Shown in pieces: positions 22,740 to 33,887 of a stretch of 64,000 nt of DNA. The first letter of the stretch is position 1, and every line of letters starts with the position of its first letter. Location of the stretch: positions 45,358,907-45,422,906 of the forward strand of contig OY970820.1 in NCBI GenBank assembly GCA_963853835.1, given 5' to 3'. The position numbers were made by a program, and so were the translations under genes. Source of the stretch: Calendula officinalis. Lineage: Eukaryota; Streptophyta; Magnoliopsida; Asterales; Asteraceae. Under the pieces are notes generated by a model, which saw only the letters and a program-made list of their open reading frames with translations, ran no database searches and was not told where the DNA came from.

Positions 22740-25700
22740 ATGGCGGCAGAATAAATCATTGACGAGAACACCCTTGTTCCTCTCCACAGGATCAAACCAT
22801 TAACTGATAACAACTGGTACTGGGCCCCGGACCAAGAGATCTCCTTCAGCATCGCTTTTCCGGTTCATTCACATGTTATCCAACGTCACCCTCTGTTCTA
22901 CTTGATGAATGCCCACCCGGAGGTTCCAGCGGTATATGTTCAACAATTCGTCACTAACCTCGCCCTGGTGACATCAACTGATCCACACCAATTCGAAACT
23001 ATGATTGATGAATAGCCGGTGGAATTCACTAAAAATGATCTATATGACATCTTCCGGCTACCGCGTGGCGACTCAAGACCACCACTTACTACATTTGAAC
23101 CACAACTAACATTACAAGGAATGTATGAAGGACTCCACGATCTAGGTCTTGACCTTCCTCGGGATTCAATCAACCTCAAAGAACTCAAAAAGAAAAATAT
23201 GGCAAGGAGCTGGTCCCACGTCTTCACTATCTTCAACCGATGTCTGACAGGAAAGTCAGCTGGTCATGACAGGGCCTCGATAAATGTTCTCCACGCCTAT
23301 CATGCCCTCTATAATAACCGACATTATGACTATGCTGCCTACTTGTGGGAAGAATTCAAGCTCTCTAAAACAAAGGAACCAAAATATCTGCCATACCCGA
23401 GGTTCTGGGCCATCATGATTGAACACTTCATGCAGCGACACCCAACCATTCACATCTGAGATGCTGCATATCGTTTCAAACCACCAAGTGTCTCATTCTT
23501 TAGGACACAAAGTGGTACAACTGCTGTTAATGATGCACCGGTCCCTCTCCCACTCCTTAAAATTGGTGACATCAATCTTGGCGTCATCAGACGATACAGG
23601 GATGATCATTATCCTGAATGGAGACCCGAGGAGGAACAACAACAACCGGACCAACCAGCTGCTCCTCAACAACCAGCTGCTCCACAACAACAACAACAAC
23701 AGGCTCAACAACAACAACCACCACTTCATCAACAACGTCCTCGACGTCGAGCAGCTGAACAACAACAGCCACCAGCTCACCGACGTGCTAAACGACTTCG
23801 CATCTCATCCGATGATGCCTCAGGAAGTCGGTCGGTTGCCACTCCATCTTCACAACAGCAGTCAGCTCCACCAACTCAACCCATCATACGACAACCCAGA
23901 CAAACATCTGAACCTTCCTCTCCTTCCTCATCAGAAGATTCAGCTGCCACTATCTCTGATCGACCAGATTCACCACCTTCACCACCATCACCACACGGTC
24001 CACCTTCACCACCACCGCAAAGATCCCCAAACCCCTTCGATGATCCTATTTTCTCAACTCCTTCTCCACGACACACCCAACCACCAATCACATCAACCAT
24101 TCCGACTACCACAACCTCCGTTCCTCCAACCTCATCCATAATCCCAACTTCCACAATCATCGCTCCGCCGTCCACAACCATCGTTTCACCTATTTCATCC
24201 ACCATCCCAACTACAACAACAACAATTCCACCACTCACGTCCACAATCCCAACTTCCACAATCATCGCTCCACCGCCCACAACCATTGTTCCATCTACCA
24301 TAACCACCGTTTCCACCTACCACAACCACCGTTCCACCTACCACAACCACTGTTCCCCCTACCATAACCACCGTTCCACCTACCACAACCACCGTTACAC
24401 CCACGACAACCACCGTTCCACCTACTACAACCACCGTTCCACCCACAACAACCACCATTCCCCCAGTTACAACCACAATCCCACCAATAGAAACCTCACT
24501 TCCACCTTTCTCCATCACAACAGGTACTGCCTCCAGGGTCATTACAACCCCACCTACAACAGTTGTTATGACCCTCCCTCATCAGATTACACTATCAGAG
24601 GCTACCTCCACCACCACAACTGCAATGCCAATTCAAGAACTCCAGCTCATCCCTCACCTTGCCTCAACAATACAAACACTTAATACAAGGCTGGAAAAAC
24701 CTTGAGGGTAGATTGGCGACTGTTGCTCCTCTTCCACCGGCATCTGATCCATTTAACCGAAAAATGCTCCTGGAAGCATCCCGTTCATTTACAATAGAAC
24801 AAATTAAAGCGATGTTCAACTATCGCTTGGAAGAACTGGTCGAGCCCTGCAATCAAGGATCCCTCATATACAGAAGGTCGGGTGACCCTGAGGATGATCG
24901 TCAGGGAGGAGGACAGAGAAGAATACTGGAACACGAAGGGTCTAGTTCTCAACACCAAGGAGTGCGAGTCATTCACAAAAATACCCCAGCTCCTCTCATC
25001 AAACACATGGAGGAGGCCCACAAGACTACGATTATATCCATGACTGGGCGGTTGTTGAGTTTGATTATAATCAGGTGTTGAACGTTGAACCACTCAACCA
25101 GTGGCGTGTAGATGAAAGTGAAGACATCTTGCCACAAAACAACCGTACGCCAAGTGAGATGACTGCAGAAGAAAAACTCGAATCTATGAGTCATCTCCAA
25201 TCTATCAATTTTAAGGTTGAGCATCATCGAAAAGATAACGTTCAACGGGTTCTAAGAAAAGAGGCGGACACAGTTATTGATCTACAAAGTGACCCGGAAG
25301 AAGATAATCTTGTGAAAGAGGCTTTTAACGAACCACCTCAAACTGCCAACTCTCCTCCAGACGTTGACTCTGACAGTGACAAACCCAGTGAGGAGGAACC
25401 ACTGGATGTAAAAAGGTTCCCTTTCACCAGAGAAAACTATCACAGATACATCCGAAACTACGATCAACTGGTTGCCGCCAGAACACCAGCACCGGAACCA
25501 CCTACTGCCTCCCCAACACATGATGTGCCGATCTTATCCTATAGCGAGAAGCGAGCGGCGGACAGAGCTAACAAACGCCGTCTAAAGATCTCCAAAAAGT
25601 GCCTATTCCAACAAGTTAAAATGCCATTTGTTGAAGACCGCTTCTCAGCTATTTTCTAGGAGACAGAGCTGCCTATCAATTATCAAGATTTGTACAAAGA

Positions 25701-26600
25701 AGTGATTCTGCCATTCAGAGAAAAGAAAATGTATTACCTCACAATGCATTACCTTAGGGGCAAAACACATCGATACAACAAGTCTCCAATAACACAGCTC
25801 CTGGAGATAACGACCAACCACTTCTCAGGCTACTACTGGTACACCATCTTCCATATTCGCAGAGCAGACGATTAACTGTACACGATTACTGAAGGAGACT
25901 TCTATATCCTCGAACCACGAGATATAGAATTTCTATACAACAAAGTACACTTACTTCCAGACACCCCCATCCAATTCAAAATCATGCGAGAAATTTCACT
26001 CAGGCTGCTCTGAAGCGCTTCATGCTCGTTAAATCTCTCGCTGCTCGAATGAAAGATGTAGACATGGCTGTTGAGAGTGGCACAGCAAAGGTTCACTTGC
26101 CTGCACCTTACAAATCACTTCCCTCCGAAATTCAAACTCGGAGAACAGTTGTTCTAGGTGAACCTAACTTAAGATTGACTTACACGAACCTATTCAATGA
26201 AAGAGTTTTCTTCCGTGTATAAGACATTGCCAAGTACTGTGACGGCACATTAAACCTCTTGAAGAAAAAATTGGAGAAAAAGGGGAGACACATGAACAGC
26301 GATCCCAACATCCCAGAAAACACCTCCCTTCGAAGCAACATTGACACACTAATCACTGCCATTAAGGAAAGATTAAGCTGGCGAATAGTGATTAGACATT
26401 TAGAGGTTCATCTGGGTGTTCGAGACAGAAGCAAAACGCCCACCTACACAACTGAAGTTAGTAATCCGCCACTACAATTTGGTCAATATCATGGGCTCAG
26501 ATGGCCGGACGAATCAGTTTCTCGCCAAAAACCATAAGAGCGACGTGGTCGGCCTTAACTTTCGAATGCTGGGAGGCACTTCACCTGTTCCAATCAATGG
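22740..26600 (+). pseudogene. Env-like ORF of the plus-strand copia element (decayed)
   Basis: It begins ATGGCGGCAGAA, with TAA at 22752, then LVPLHRIKPLTDNNWYWAPD. Further breaks: TAG at 23013, TGA at about 23457, a frameshift near 23490, and others within the repeat region and after 25080. The first part (to about 23490) is globular (RLPRGDSRPPL, ALYNNRHYDYAAYLWEEF). The middle (23640-24480) is Gln-rich, then Ser/Pro-rich, then a Thr/Pro mucin-like repeat. The last part (24660-26560) includes an acidic Ser/Pro linker and basic patches, ending around SVSRQKP. Such ORFs follow pol in env-carrying copia elements; no signal peptide or clear membrane span is visible, so 'env-like' is positional only. 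Confidence 0.65.
24295..24480 (+). repeat. 21-bp minisatellite coding VPPTTTT
   Basis: About nine tandem units of roughly 21 bp (type CCACCTACCACAACCACCGTT) encode the heptad VPPTTTT with variants (VPPTITT, VTPTTTT, IPPVTTT). One unit boundary near 24310 is out of frame. Just upstream, a longer block containing CCCAACTTCCACAATCATCG occurs twice (24142 and 24247), about 105 bp apart. Confidence 0.8.
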
Positions 26601-28929
26601 CTCCTGATCAAAACAGACTCAGAACCCGATCATCTAAAGAAAGCACAACGAAGCTCAATCATCCTTCAAAGCAAAAACTCTCTTCCAACCCTCCGACGAT
26701 GTTTAAGGTACGTCTTCAAATCTCGAAACTTTTTCATACTTTTGGTTTGTCGAGGGGGAGAAATACTAATTCTAGGGGGAGAATTACTATTTCTAAGGGG
26801 AGAAAATTTAGAAAATCAAAACAAAAATACCCAACATGAATAAATGAACGGAAAATATTTTCATAAAGACAATACCTTCCCATGGTTTGCCAGATCTGGC
26901 CTAACCTATCCCAGGGAAATATTTCAGCCAACTGGTAAATGTGAGGGTATACGTCTAGGGTATAGAACCAGGTGAGTGCAAGGTGGTGTGAGAACATGAT
27001 AAATCTAAGAAAACACACCTTTGAGTGCATCCGAAGCGCAAAATAAACCGGGCAACCACACAAAAAGGTGATCATTCATGCGTTGAATGTTTCACAAAAC
27101 TTTACTCGCCCAGTAAAGCAAATGCACACCACCACCAACCACTCAAATTCCTCCCAACAGGAATTTGTTTCATTTCATAAGGGGACGTAGCACATAATCT
27201 ACTGACTTCTCATTTGGAGTTTGTCGGTATTGTAAATATAACCTCCGACCCCGGGTTACGTCTCATTTGTATGCACAGTGTGTCTAGTTCTCACCCTCAA
27301 GAACCTTCCAATATAGGACACATGCACTACAAAATGGATCTCAGTGAATCCATCGGAACACTTGTAGTGGCATCACAATCTGATGTTTCACGAGGATCGA
27401 GTGGAAATCCTGCTAGAACTAAAATCACGCCAACTCTAAACGCAGGTCACACATTTGAATCAACAGTTGTGCAAACGACTACAGATTCATACCGTGTGCT
27501 AACGGATACTCTATGTGAGTCCGGTGTTACCTTAAACGAACAAGTTGTTGTGCCTTAAACTTCAAAATCATTGAGGCAACAACTTATACCGCAAAACACA
27601 TAAAATTCCGAAGAAAAATCCATGTGAATCTCTAAAATGCAACATCTTAAAAGGCTGATTAAAAATGCACATGAGCGTAATAGACCACTCTCAAATTACT
27701 CCTATGATCTGCTAAACCCAGCATGATCTTCCCCGGAGCCACCGACAATATAGGAACTAAAAAGTGAGGGTCCTAGGTCTAGGTGAGCAGAATCAAGTAT
27801 CATGGGATCTTAATTGGGGTGCGCTGAGGTAAAAATTGAGAGGGGGTATGAAGTATGGGTGCAAATCAGCTGTTCACATGGTAAAAACAAAATACGAGGG
27901 TGTGGTTGAAAATGAAAAAGTGAGTTGAGTGAGGAGCGTGTGTGAAAGGGTTAAAGAAAACGAAAAACCCTCCCTAAACCGAACAAATGACCGGGTAACC
28001 TCATCTATATCGGATGGCATATGTTGCTTTCTGATTAAGACATCATGGACCCAGTGATGCAATGCACAACCCCCACTGACCACTCAAGTACAAAAAGTAC
28101 TTGTTTCAAAATCACGGAGATAACCACATCCACTATCGTTATCTCATTTGGAGATTGTTGGTATTGAAAAAGAGGACCCACCTCCAGTCCTCGCCTTCGT
28201 TTGTCCACGTATAGAGTCTAGAACCGATTTAAATCTCTCTAGGACACAGGCACTCTACCAAGCATATCTTTGGGATATTGCCGGAACATTCATAGTGATA
28301 CCAAAAATATTGGTATTCCACGATGATTGAGTGGAAATCCTACCAGTGCTAACATCAATGCCAACACTGAACGTAGGTCACACAGTTTCTGTAACTGTTG
28401 TGCTAACAGGCAATCTATGTGATCCTGGGTTACCCTGATACCTTCTCGTGCGAAGATCAGACGACCGTACTCCATTCTTATCAACAACGGTCACTATGTC
28501 TGATAGAGGATCTGATGACTGTACTCCAATCTTATCAACAACAGTCAATACATCAAATAAGGGATTCTATAACCGTACTCCAACATTATCAACAACGGTC
28601 AGAAAATCCAAATCATTTTAATATTCCGCACTGCTTCGACTTCAACAAACATCAAGAACCGAGGATCAGTAGCAAATCGACAAACACCACAACTTCAAGA
28701 AAGGACTTCCGCTGCTAACCGCTCTATCTATGGGTCTACATTCCTTCGATTTGCATGAAGTCTTCTGAAATACTTTATATTGGTTGAAAAGCGAGTTAAA
28801 GGTATATCTATCACCGATGATCAAAAGCTTATGCTGATTCTTCAACAAAACTGCACAACGGTTTAACACTCAGCTCCAGCTTTACAAACAAGGAAGACTT
28901 CAAAGATATGCAACCTAGACTATTGTTAC
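26601..28929 (+). repeat. Long 3' non-coding region of the copia element, with duplications and hairpins
   Basis: It is about 2.3 kb with no useful ORF. Three purine tracts of the type AGGGGGAGAA recur at about 21-bp steps (26753-26815). A diverged duplication with an offset of about 933 bp relates 27040-27560 to 28020-28440 (shared CTCATTTGGAG, GAGTGGAAATCCT, AGGTCACACA). Each copy has a hairpin at the same place (27144-27167; 28085-28103). From 28463 a 54-bp unit is repeated three times, each with a hairpin. Confidence 0.7.
28463..28600 (+). repeat. Three 54-bp repeats, each a stem with 18-nt loop
   Basis: Stems: GACCGT/ACGGTC (28463-28468, 28487-28492), GACTGT/ACAGTC (28517-28522, 28541-28546), AACCGT/ACGGTC (28571-28576, 28595-28600). 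Loops are all 18 nt and share ACTCCANNNTTATCAAC. The second stem changes both sides of one pair, keeping complementarity. Confidence 0.75.
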
Positions 28930-28941
28930 AAAGGGGGAGAT
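28930..28941 (+). other. Polypurine tract
   Basis: AAAGGGGGAGA lies directly before TGTTAGG. This is the expected plus-strand priming site of the plus-oriented copia element. Confidence 0.75.
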
Positions 28942-29243
28942 TGTTAGGTACTAAATTGTTGTAAAGAATAGTCTAGGGGGCAATGTGTAACATTGCATAT
29001 TGTTTTAGATTAGTTTAGTATTAGTCTTAATAAATCAAGGAATTAAGGCCATGGTATATAAACCATAATGTAAGCCTTAATTCCCTAAGTTTTGCAATTA
29101 ATCAAAGTTTACATTCAGCAAAACCCTCTCCCTCCTCTCTAACATTCTCTCTCTAAAAACCCTTACTTTCTTCTCAAGTTTTCTTCCAAATCCATCATCT
29201 AATTAACTAGCAATTGATTGATTGTTGTTTTAAGCTTTTCACA
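28942..29243 (+). repeat. 3' LTR of the plus-strand copia element
   Basis: It is about 302 bp, starting TGTTAGGTACTAAATTG after the PPT and probably ending TTTTCACA. TATATAAACC at 29055-29064 is a good TATA box, followed by a CT-rich leader. The right end is inferred from the CA dinucleotide only, since the 5' LTR is missing. Confidence 0.65.
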
Positions 29244-29320
29244 GTCCCTGAATTTCATTTACGACACTTCACGACCACCTTTTACTACCTCTATTGTTGC
29301 ATCGTGACCTTCCTCTCCTC

Positions 29321-31844
29321 TGTAACACCCGTATTTTTATAACATCGTTTAAAACATTTAAAATACATTTTTCCCAATATTTGACACATTGTCCAAAATA
29401 CAGTTTAACAAAAACCTTAAACCTTTATCAGAGTTTACAAAAATACGGTGTCACCAAGTATATCAAAACCATAGGCAAACGCGATCTACCTAAAAGCTCC
29501 CGAGCTAAACATCTCTAGGTCACTTCTAGTGCAACCTTCTATCACTTCAAACCTGTACCTGAGTACATAGCCACAAAACAAACGTAGTACGTGAGATAAA
29601 ATAATCTCGTGAGATACATGGGTTTTAGACCCAAATAATAATAATAATTGCTTCATAAATATATATATAAAAATATACATATACTACATCAATATAGGCT
29701 AGTCACCCTATAGTGACCCTATCGATCATGCTTCCCTAGCAAACATATCTAGTACTTAAACATATAGGTACCAGAAGCACATTAACTTATGAACCGGGGA
29801 TCCCCTGCATTAATAAGCTTCAACCAAATCTAGTATATAAACATATACATACTAGAAACATACTGGGGATCCCTCGAACTAACTAGAGGCTCAACATATC
29901 TAACTGTCGGGTCGTCCCCGCACTAGCTAGAGGCTCAAGATACCGGCAATAGGAAGTTGCCCACGCTACCGATACCTGCCTTGCTCGCCGGAATACGTCC
30001 AGGTAGCAAGACTACCAACGTGGATGAGTCGATGGGAATCCACCCAACTGCCCCTCAATCCACACCTCATGACCGGGAGTCGCTCGTGTCATCACATCAT
30101 CTCATTCTTACCATAACTCATCAGTTATTCCAATCAAAACCTTCGGCTATCACATCAATCATCAAACAAGTTAGTTATTTAATAATAACTATATATACCT
30201 AGTTCAACACAGTGTGAACGTACCTGTATGGTCCCAAAGACCCAATCATAAGCAGCCCACATCTACTTCTACATCTATGAACCCTATGAGGTTCATACCT
30301 ACTTATTTCATAAGAAGCATTTCTTACTTATCGATATCATAATACTTTTATCTCTTCGTTGACTATAATACATAATTATTACTAGTCACATCATATTCAT
30401 TTTCATATATATATATTTGTTCTTTACTTTTATTAGTAAATCCCCTTTTTCTGACGAATCATACGGTTTTATGATTTCATTGCCCAATAAGGTTATCAAA
30501 TGAATTGTAATTACAATTGAAACAATAGAAAAGGAAATATGAGTTAATATACTTACCAATAGATATTCACTACTATAAAATCATTACCAATTGCTTTACT
30601 AATTCATATTTATTAATAAAGATTCAATATACGTTCTTTTACTCAATAATTTTATTATTATGATTCATGAATAAAGATTTCATAATTACTTTAGTTTACC
30701 ATTCTTACTTCCAAAAATCATCAATCATACTAGACTTATTCCAGTATCACATTATACATATTTTCTTATCATTTTCAATCACTATCTTTATAAAACATTT
30801 ATTAATAAAGACACATAAAAATATCATATGTATTTTCAAAAACTCTTTGCTATGTACCCAGTTTAAAAGTCTCATGTACTCACCTTAGCGATAGCTAAAT
30901 CCATATTGTGTTCATCAACACGAATCCTTGCTTCCCGCCTTTGGAATATCTCCAAACTTTAGGTTCTTGCAACCTATCAACATAATAATCACATTTCTAG
31001 TTATCCTTAATATCTAGATAACACATCAGTTCTACTTTCATCTTTAACCATAAAGTTCATCCAACTTGGTGGAAATCCCAAAATCTTAGTTCCAAGGTTT
31101 CACCAACGAAACCCAAACCCAACCACAACCCAAGGTCGACATCATTAGTCTCCAATATAAGTCTCATAACACTAATTAGTCACCAACACCCATTTCCCCA
31201 AATTTTGGTGACATTCAAAACCCTAGGTTTAACCAATCTTAAGATTCTTACAAATCTGAAGCATACACTTGTTTTTTTTGTTAAAATACCATCTATTAAG
31301 TGTATACAACCTTTATTCAACCATTAACCACAAACCCAAGAACTAGGGTTTCAAACCCAAGCTTACAAATCCATGGATCTAAAGCTACAACTACAAAGGA
31401 GTGAAGAGTTACCTTGATCTTAAACAATAGAAGCAAAATCACTTGATTCGGACCCCAAAATCGGCTCCAAATGACATTTTTCACTCAAAATGTGTATAAA
31501 AACTTAGAGAGAGAGTTAGGGTTTCAAGTTTGGCACTTAATGGCCAAAAACCCGTATTTAAAGTGTTCCAGACGAAAATCAGCATTAACTGATCAGCACT
31601 AACTGGGTTAGCATTAATGGAATCAGCACTAACGGAATCAGCACTAACTGATCAGCACTAACGGAATCAGCACTAACGGAATCAGCACTAACGGGGAGTG
31701 ACCTTTTCGAACTTGTTGGGTCTGTAACTTTTTCATACGATGTCCAAATGACACGAAATCAATTCCTACGTTCTTTAAATGATCTATCCTTATTTATCAT
31801 ATTTTTTTCATAATTTATTTAACATAAAAATTCGGGTCGTTACA
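29321..31844 (-). mobile_element. Solo LTR, Ty3/gypsy-like, with TSD TCCTC
   Basis: It is 2,524 bp, starting TGTAACACCCG and ending GGGTCGTTACA, flanked by identical TCCTC (29316-29320 and 31845-31849). There is no internal domain, PBS or PPT, so it is a single LTR left by recombination. The orientation is inferred: on the minus strand the start TGTAACGACCCG and a TATA/CT-rich promoter region near 31500 match gypsy LTR habits. A tandem array lies near its right end (31582-31695). Confidence 0.85.
31582..31695. repeat. Tandem repeat of ATCAGCACTAACGGA type
   Basis: Seven or eight units of about 14-16 bp, alternating ATCAGCACTAACGGA and ATCAGCACTAACTG, lie inside the solo LTR, just inward of its right end. 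Confidence 0.8.
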
Positions 31845-31893
31845 TCCTCCATCGTCCACTTCACGACCACCTTCTACTACCTCTATTGTTGCA

Positions 31894-33236
31894 TAGTCGT
31901 GTACCTATCCCCCATACGACCACCTTCTACTACATATGCATGTTATTGTTGCATGAGGATCCTCACTCACTTCCTCTGCAAAATAAAATTAATTTACAAA
32001 TTAAAGTTTATATTATATAACAGGTTTATTTTTGTTATAAATTGGAGTAATTTACCTTGTCATTCTCCGTGGCAAACCACATGAAAAGCAAGATATAAAT
32101 AAACCTAACAATGGTATCAAGACCATTTAAAACTACAATAAAAATCAGTGAATAATTTAACTATATTAGTGTGTAGCCAAAGTATATTATTCACTCTAAT
32201 TAGTAGGAGAGCTGATTTTTGTTTTAGTAATATATATGGTGTTGCTACTATTATTAGGTTTGATTATAATTCTGAGGCTACTAATTCCAATGGAGAAAGG
32301 ATGAATATCGCCATGGGATCTTGAGGACAATTCTGCAAGAACAGTGAAATAAACACACATTAAGATTGCATAAATTCGTATGTTGGTAGGCCAACCAAAA
32401 CATTTAACTGTAATTTGGTGCTCAGAAAAAAACAAAGCATTACCCATACTTGTCGCCGGAGATGGTGCAACACAAACGGTGCATCACAATCGGTGCCTAG
32501 AAAGATTTATGGATCTGTTAACAATTAATAAAGAAGAAACCAGTTAGATCTGGGCACATGAATGAGCTGTCATTGATCAGCTAGAGTCATATATACAATG
32601 ATTAACTAGAATGATTAAAAAAAGTAATCATGTATAAGAAATAATCAGTTAGATACAAAGGTAACATAAGATCAATTAGCAATCTAATATCAAAATCTTT
32701 CATACAAAACACTGAAGATATATTATGACAGATCTGATCTCGACAATATGAACAAGGGAAAAAAATCAGATTTAAATTAAGCCAAATGACCAGATATGAG
32801 ACGAAGTTAGGATTAGAGAAGCCGATTGTTTTGAGAGACAACACAAAACTTATAGATCTTGACCGATCATTCAGAAAACAGAGCAGATCCTATAGGTTTA
32901 GTGCAAAAATGTTGAATGAACAACGATTAACAACTAATTCGTTTTTTTAAACAGTAAAAGAAGTGCTGATCTCGAGCACATAAGAGCAAACATGAGTTCT
33001 CATGGTAAATTTACGCACACAAAACACACACATCACACGGGAATCAAAATTGTAAAAATGTATACCTTTGCTTTAGAGAGAGAGAGAGAGAGATGTCAGA
33101 GTGGTTCGTCGGAACGAAGATGGGTTGGCGGAGATGGGTTGTGGTGGTGGTGGTTCAGTGGTAGAGAGATGTAGTAGGTGTGATTGGAGATGCTCGATCT
33201 TAAGAACAGAAAGATGGTGTGTTGATAGAAACATTA
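31894..33236. other. No recognisable gene
   Basis: AT-rich DNA with short meaningless frames. A (GA)n microsatellite occupies 33075-33093. A promoter-like, purine-rich stretch next to GGT repeats at 33135-33160 has no associated coding region. Confidence 0.6.
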
Positions 33237-33592
33237 GAGCATCTCCAACTATAAACTTTATAAAACTCATTCTATCTCTATAATTGGTGGGTCCATTCAC
33301 TCTAAACATAACCTCAACTCCAACCATAAACTCTATCAATCCCTCTAAAACTAGTGGGACCCATAGAAATCATATTTTTAATTAATTTATTTTACATTAC
33401 AAAAGAAAATTAGTGAAGGATGTGTGAGGTCCATGGATAGAGGCATGAATAGAGGGGATACCCTCTCACTTCAAATATAGAGGGAGTTTTTCTCTCACTC
33501 TATATTTAGAGTGAGGGATAGAGGTGGGTTGGAGGAGAAAAAACTTCAAATATAAAGATAAAGGGGTTGATAGAGGTGGGTTGGAGATGCTC
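33237..33592. mobile_element. PIF/Harbinger-type (Tourist-like) MITE
   Basis: It is 356 bp with terminal inverted repeats GAGCATCTCCAAC and GTTGGAGATGCTC, flanked by TTA on both sides (33234-33236 and 33593-33595). Internal repeats of CTCTATxTATAG/GATAGAGGTGGGTTGGAG are present. The 3-bp TTA duplication and TIR fit Harbinger MITEs. Confidence 0.8.
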
Positions 33593-33887
33593 TTACTGAC
33601 ATATTTGACAAGAAAACCCCAAAAAGAGAAAGCAAATATGACTCATCAATTTCTAAGAATTTAAAGGAAGCTTCAACTATAATACGGAGTACAAACCCTG
33701 AAGAAAATTAGGTTTTTCAAACAAACCGACAGATGAAACAATAAATCGATACACTAATAAACGGTAGAAATTGAAGATATTACTATGATTATCTTGAACA
33801 GATTAGCCTTTTTGGCAGGAGCAACCTTTGTTTGTCTTGCGGATTAGATACTTTTAGAGAGAGAAAGTAGGAGAGAAAGTACTCTCA

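Larger units (their letters stand above)
19885..29243 (+). mobile_element. Ty1/copia retrotransposon with env-like ORF, 5'-truncated
   Basis: Order: GAG-pre-integrase, integrase, RT, partial RNase H, env-like ORF, long 3' non-coding region, PPT (28930-28941), LTR (28942-29243). The start near 19885 is abrupt, with no gag, protease, PBS or 5' LTR. All ORFs are broken by stops and frameshifts. It differs clearly in sequence from the minus-strand copia element, so it is a different family. Confidence 0.85.
29268..31893. repeat. Short tandem repeat split by the solo LTR
   Basis: CACTTCACGACCACCTT followed by TACTACCTCTATTG occurs at 29268-29303 and again at 31857-31893, with a third partial copy near 31918. 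Without the solo LTR the first two would lie less than 60 bp apart, so the insertion split an existing tandem array. Confidence 0.65.

Noticed and set aside
23419..24141. Long plus-strand open frame rich in His/Asn, and minus-strand frames rich in Val/Gly over 23493-24542
   Set aside because: These are out-of-frame readings of the Gln/Pro/Thr-coding repeats in the env-like ORF; the real frame reads Gln- and Pro/Thr-rich protein continuous with the flanking env-like parts.
31582..31695. CRISPR-like array
   Set aside because: The units are directly tandem with no spacers, and this is plant nuclear DNA; it is a simple tandem repeat in an LTR.
32080..32130. Possible PBS (TGGTATCAAGACC)
   Set aside because: It differs from the initiator-tRNA PBS after eight bases and no LTR edge stands next to it.
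33135..33165. Start of a host gene next to the GA repeat (GGT-rich stretch)
   Set aside because: Frames are short on both strands and no exon or splice structure follows.
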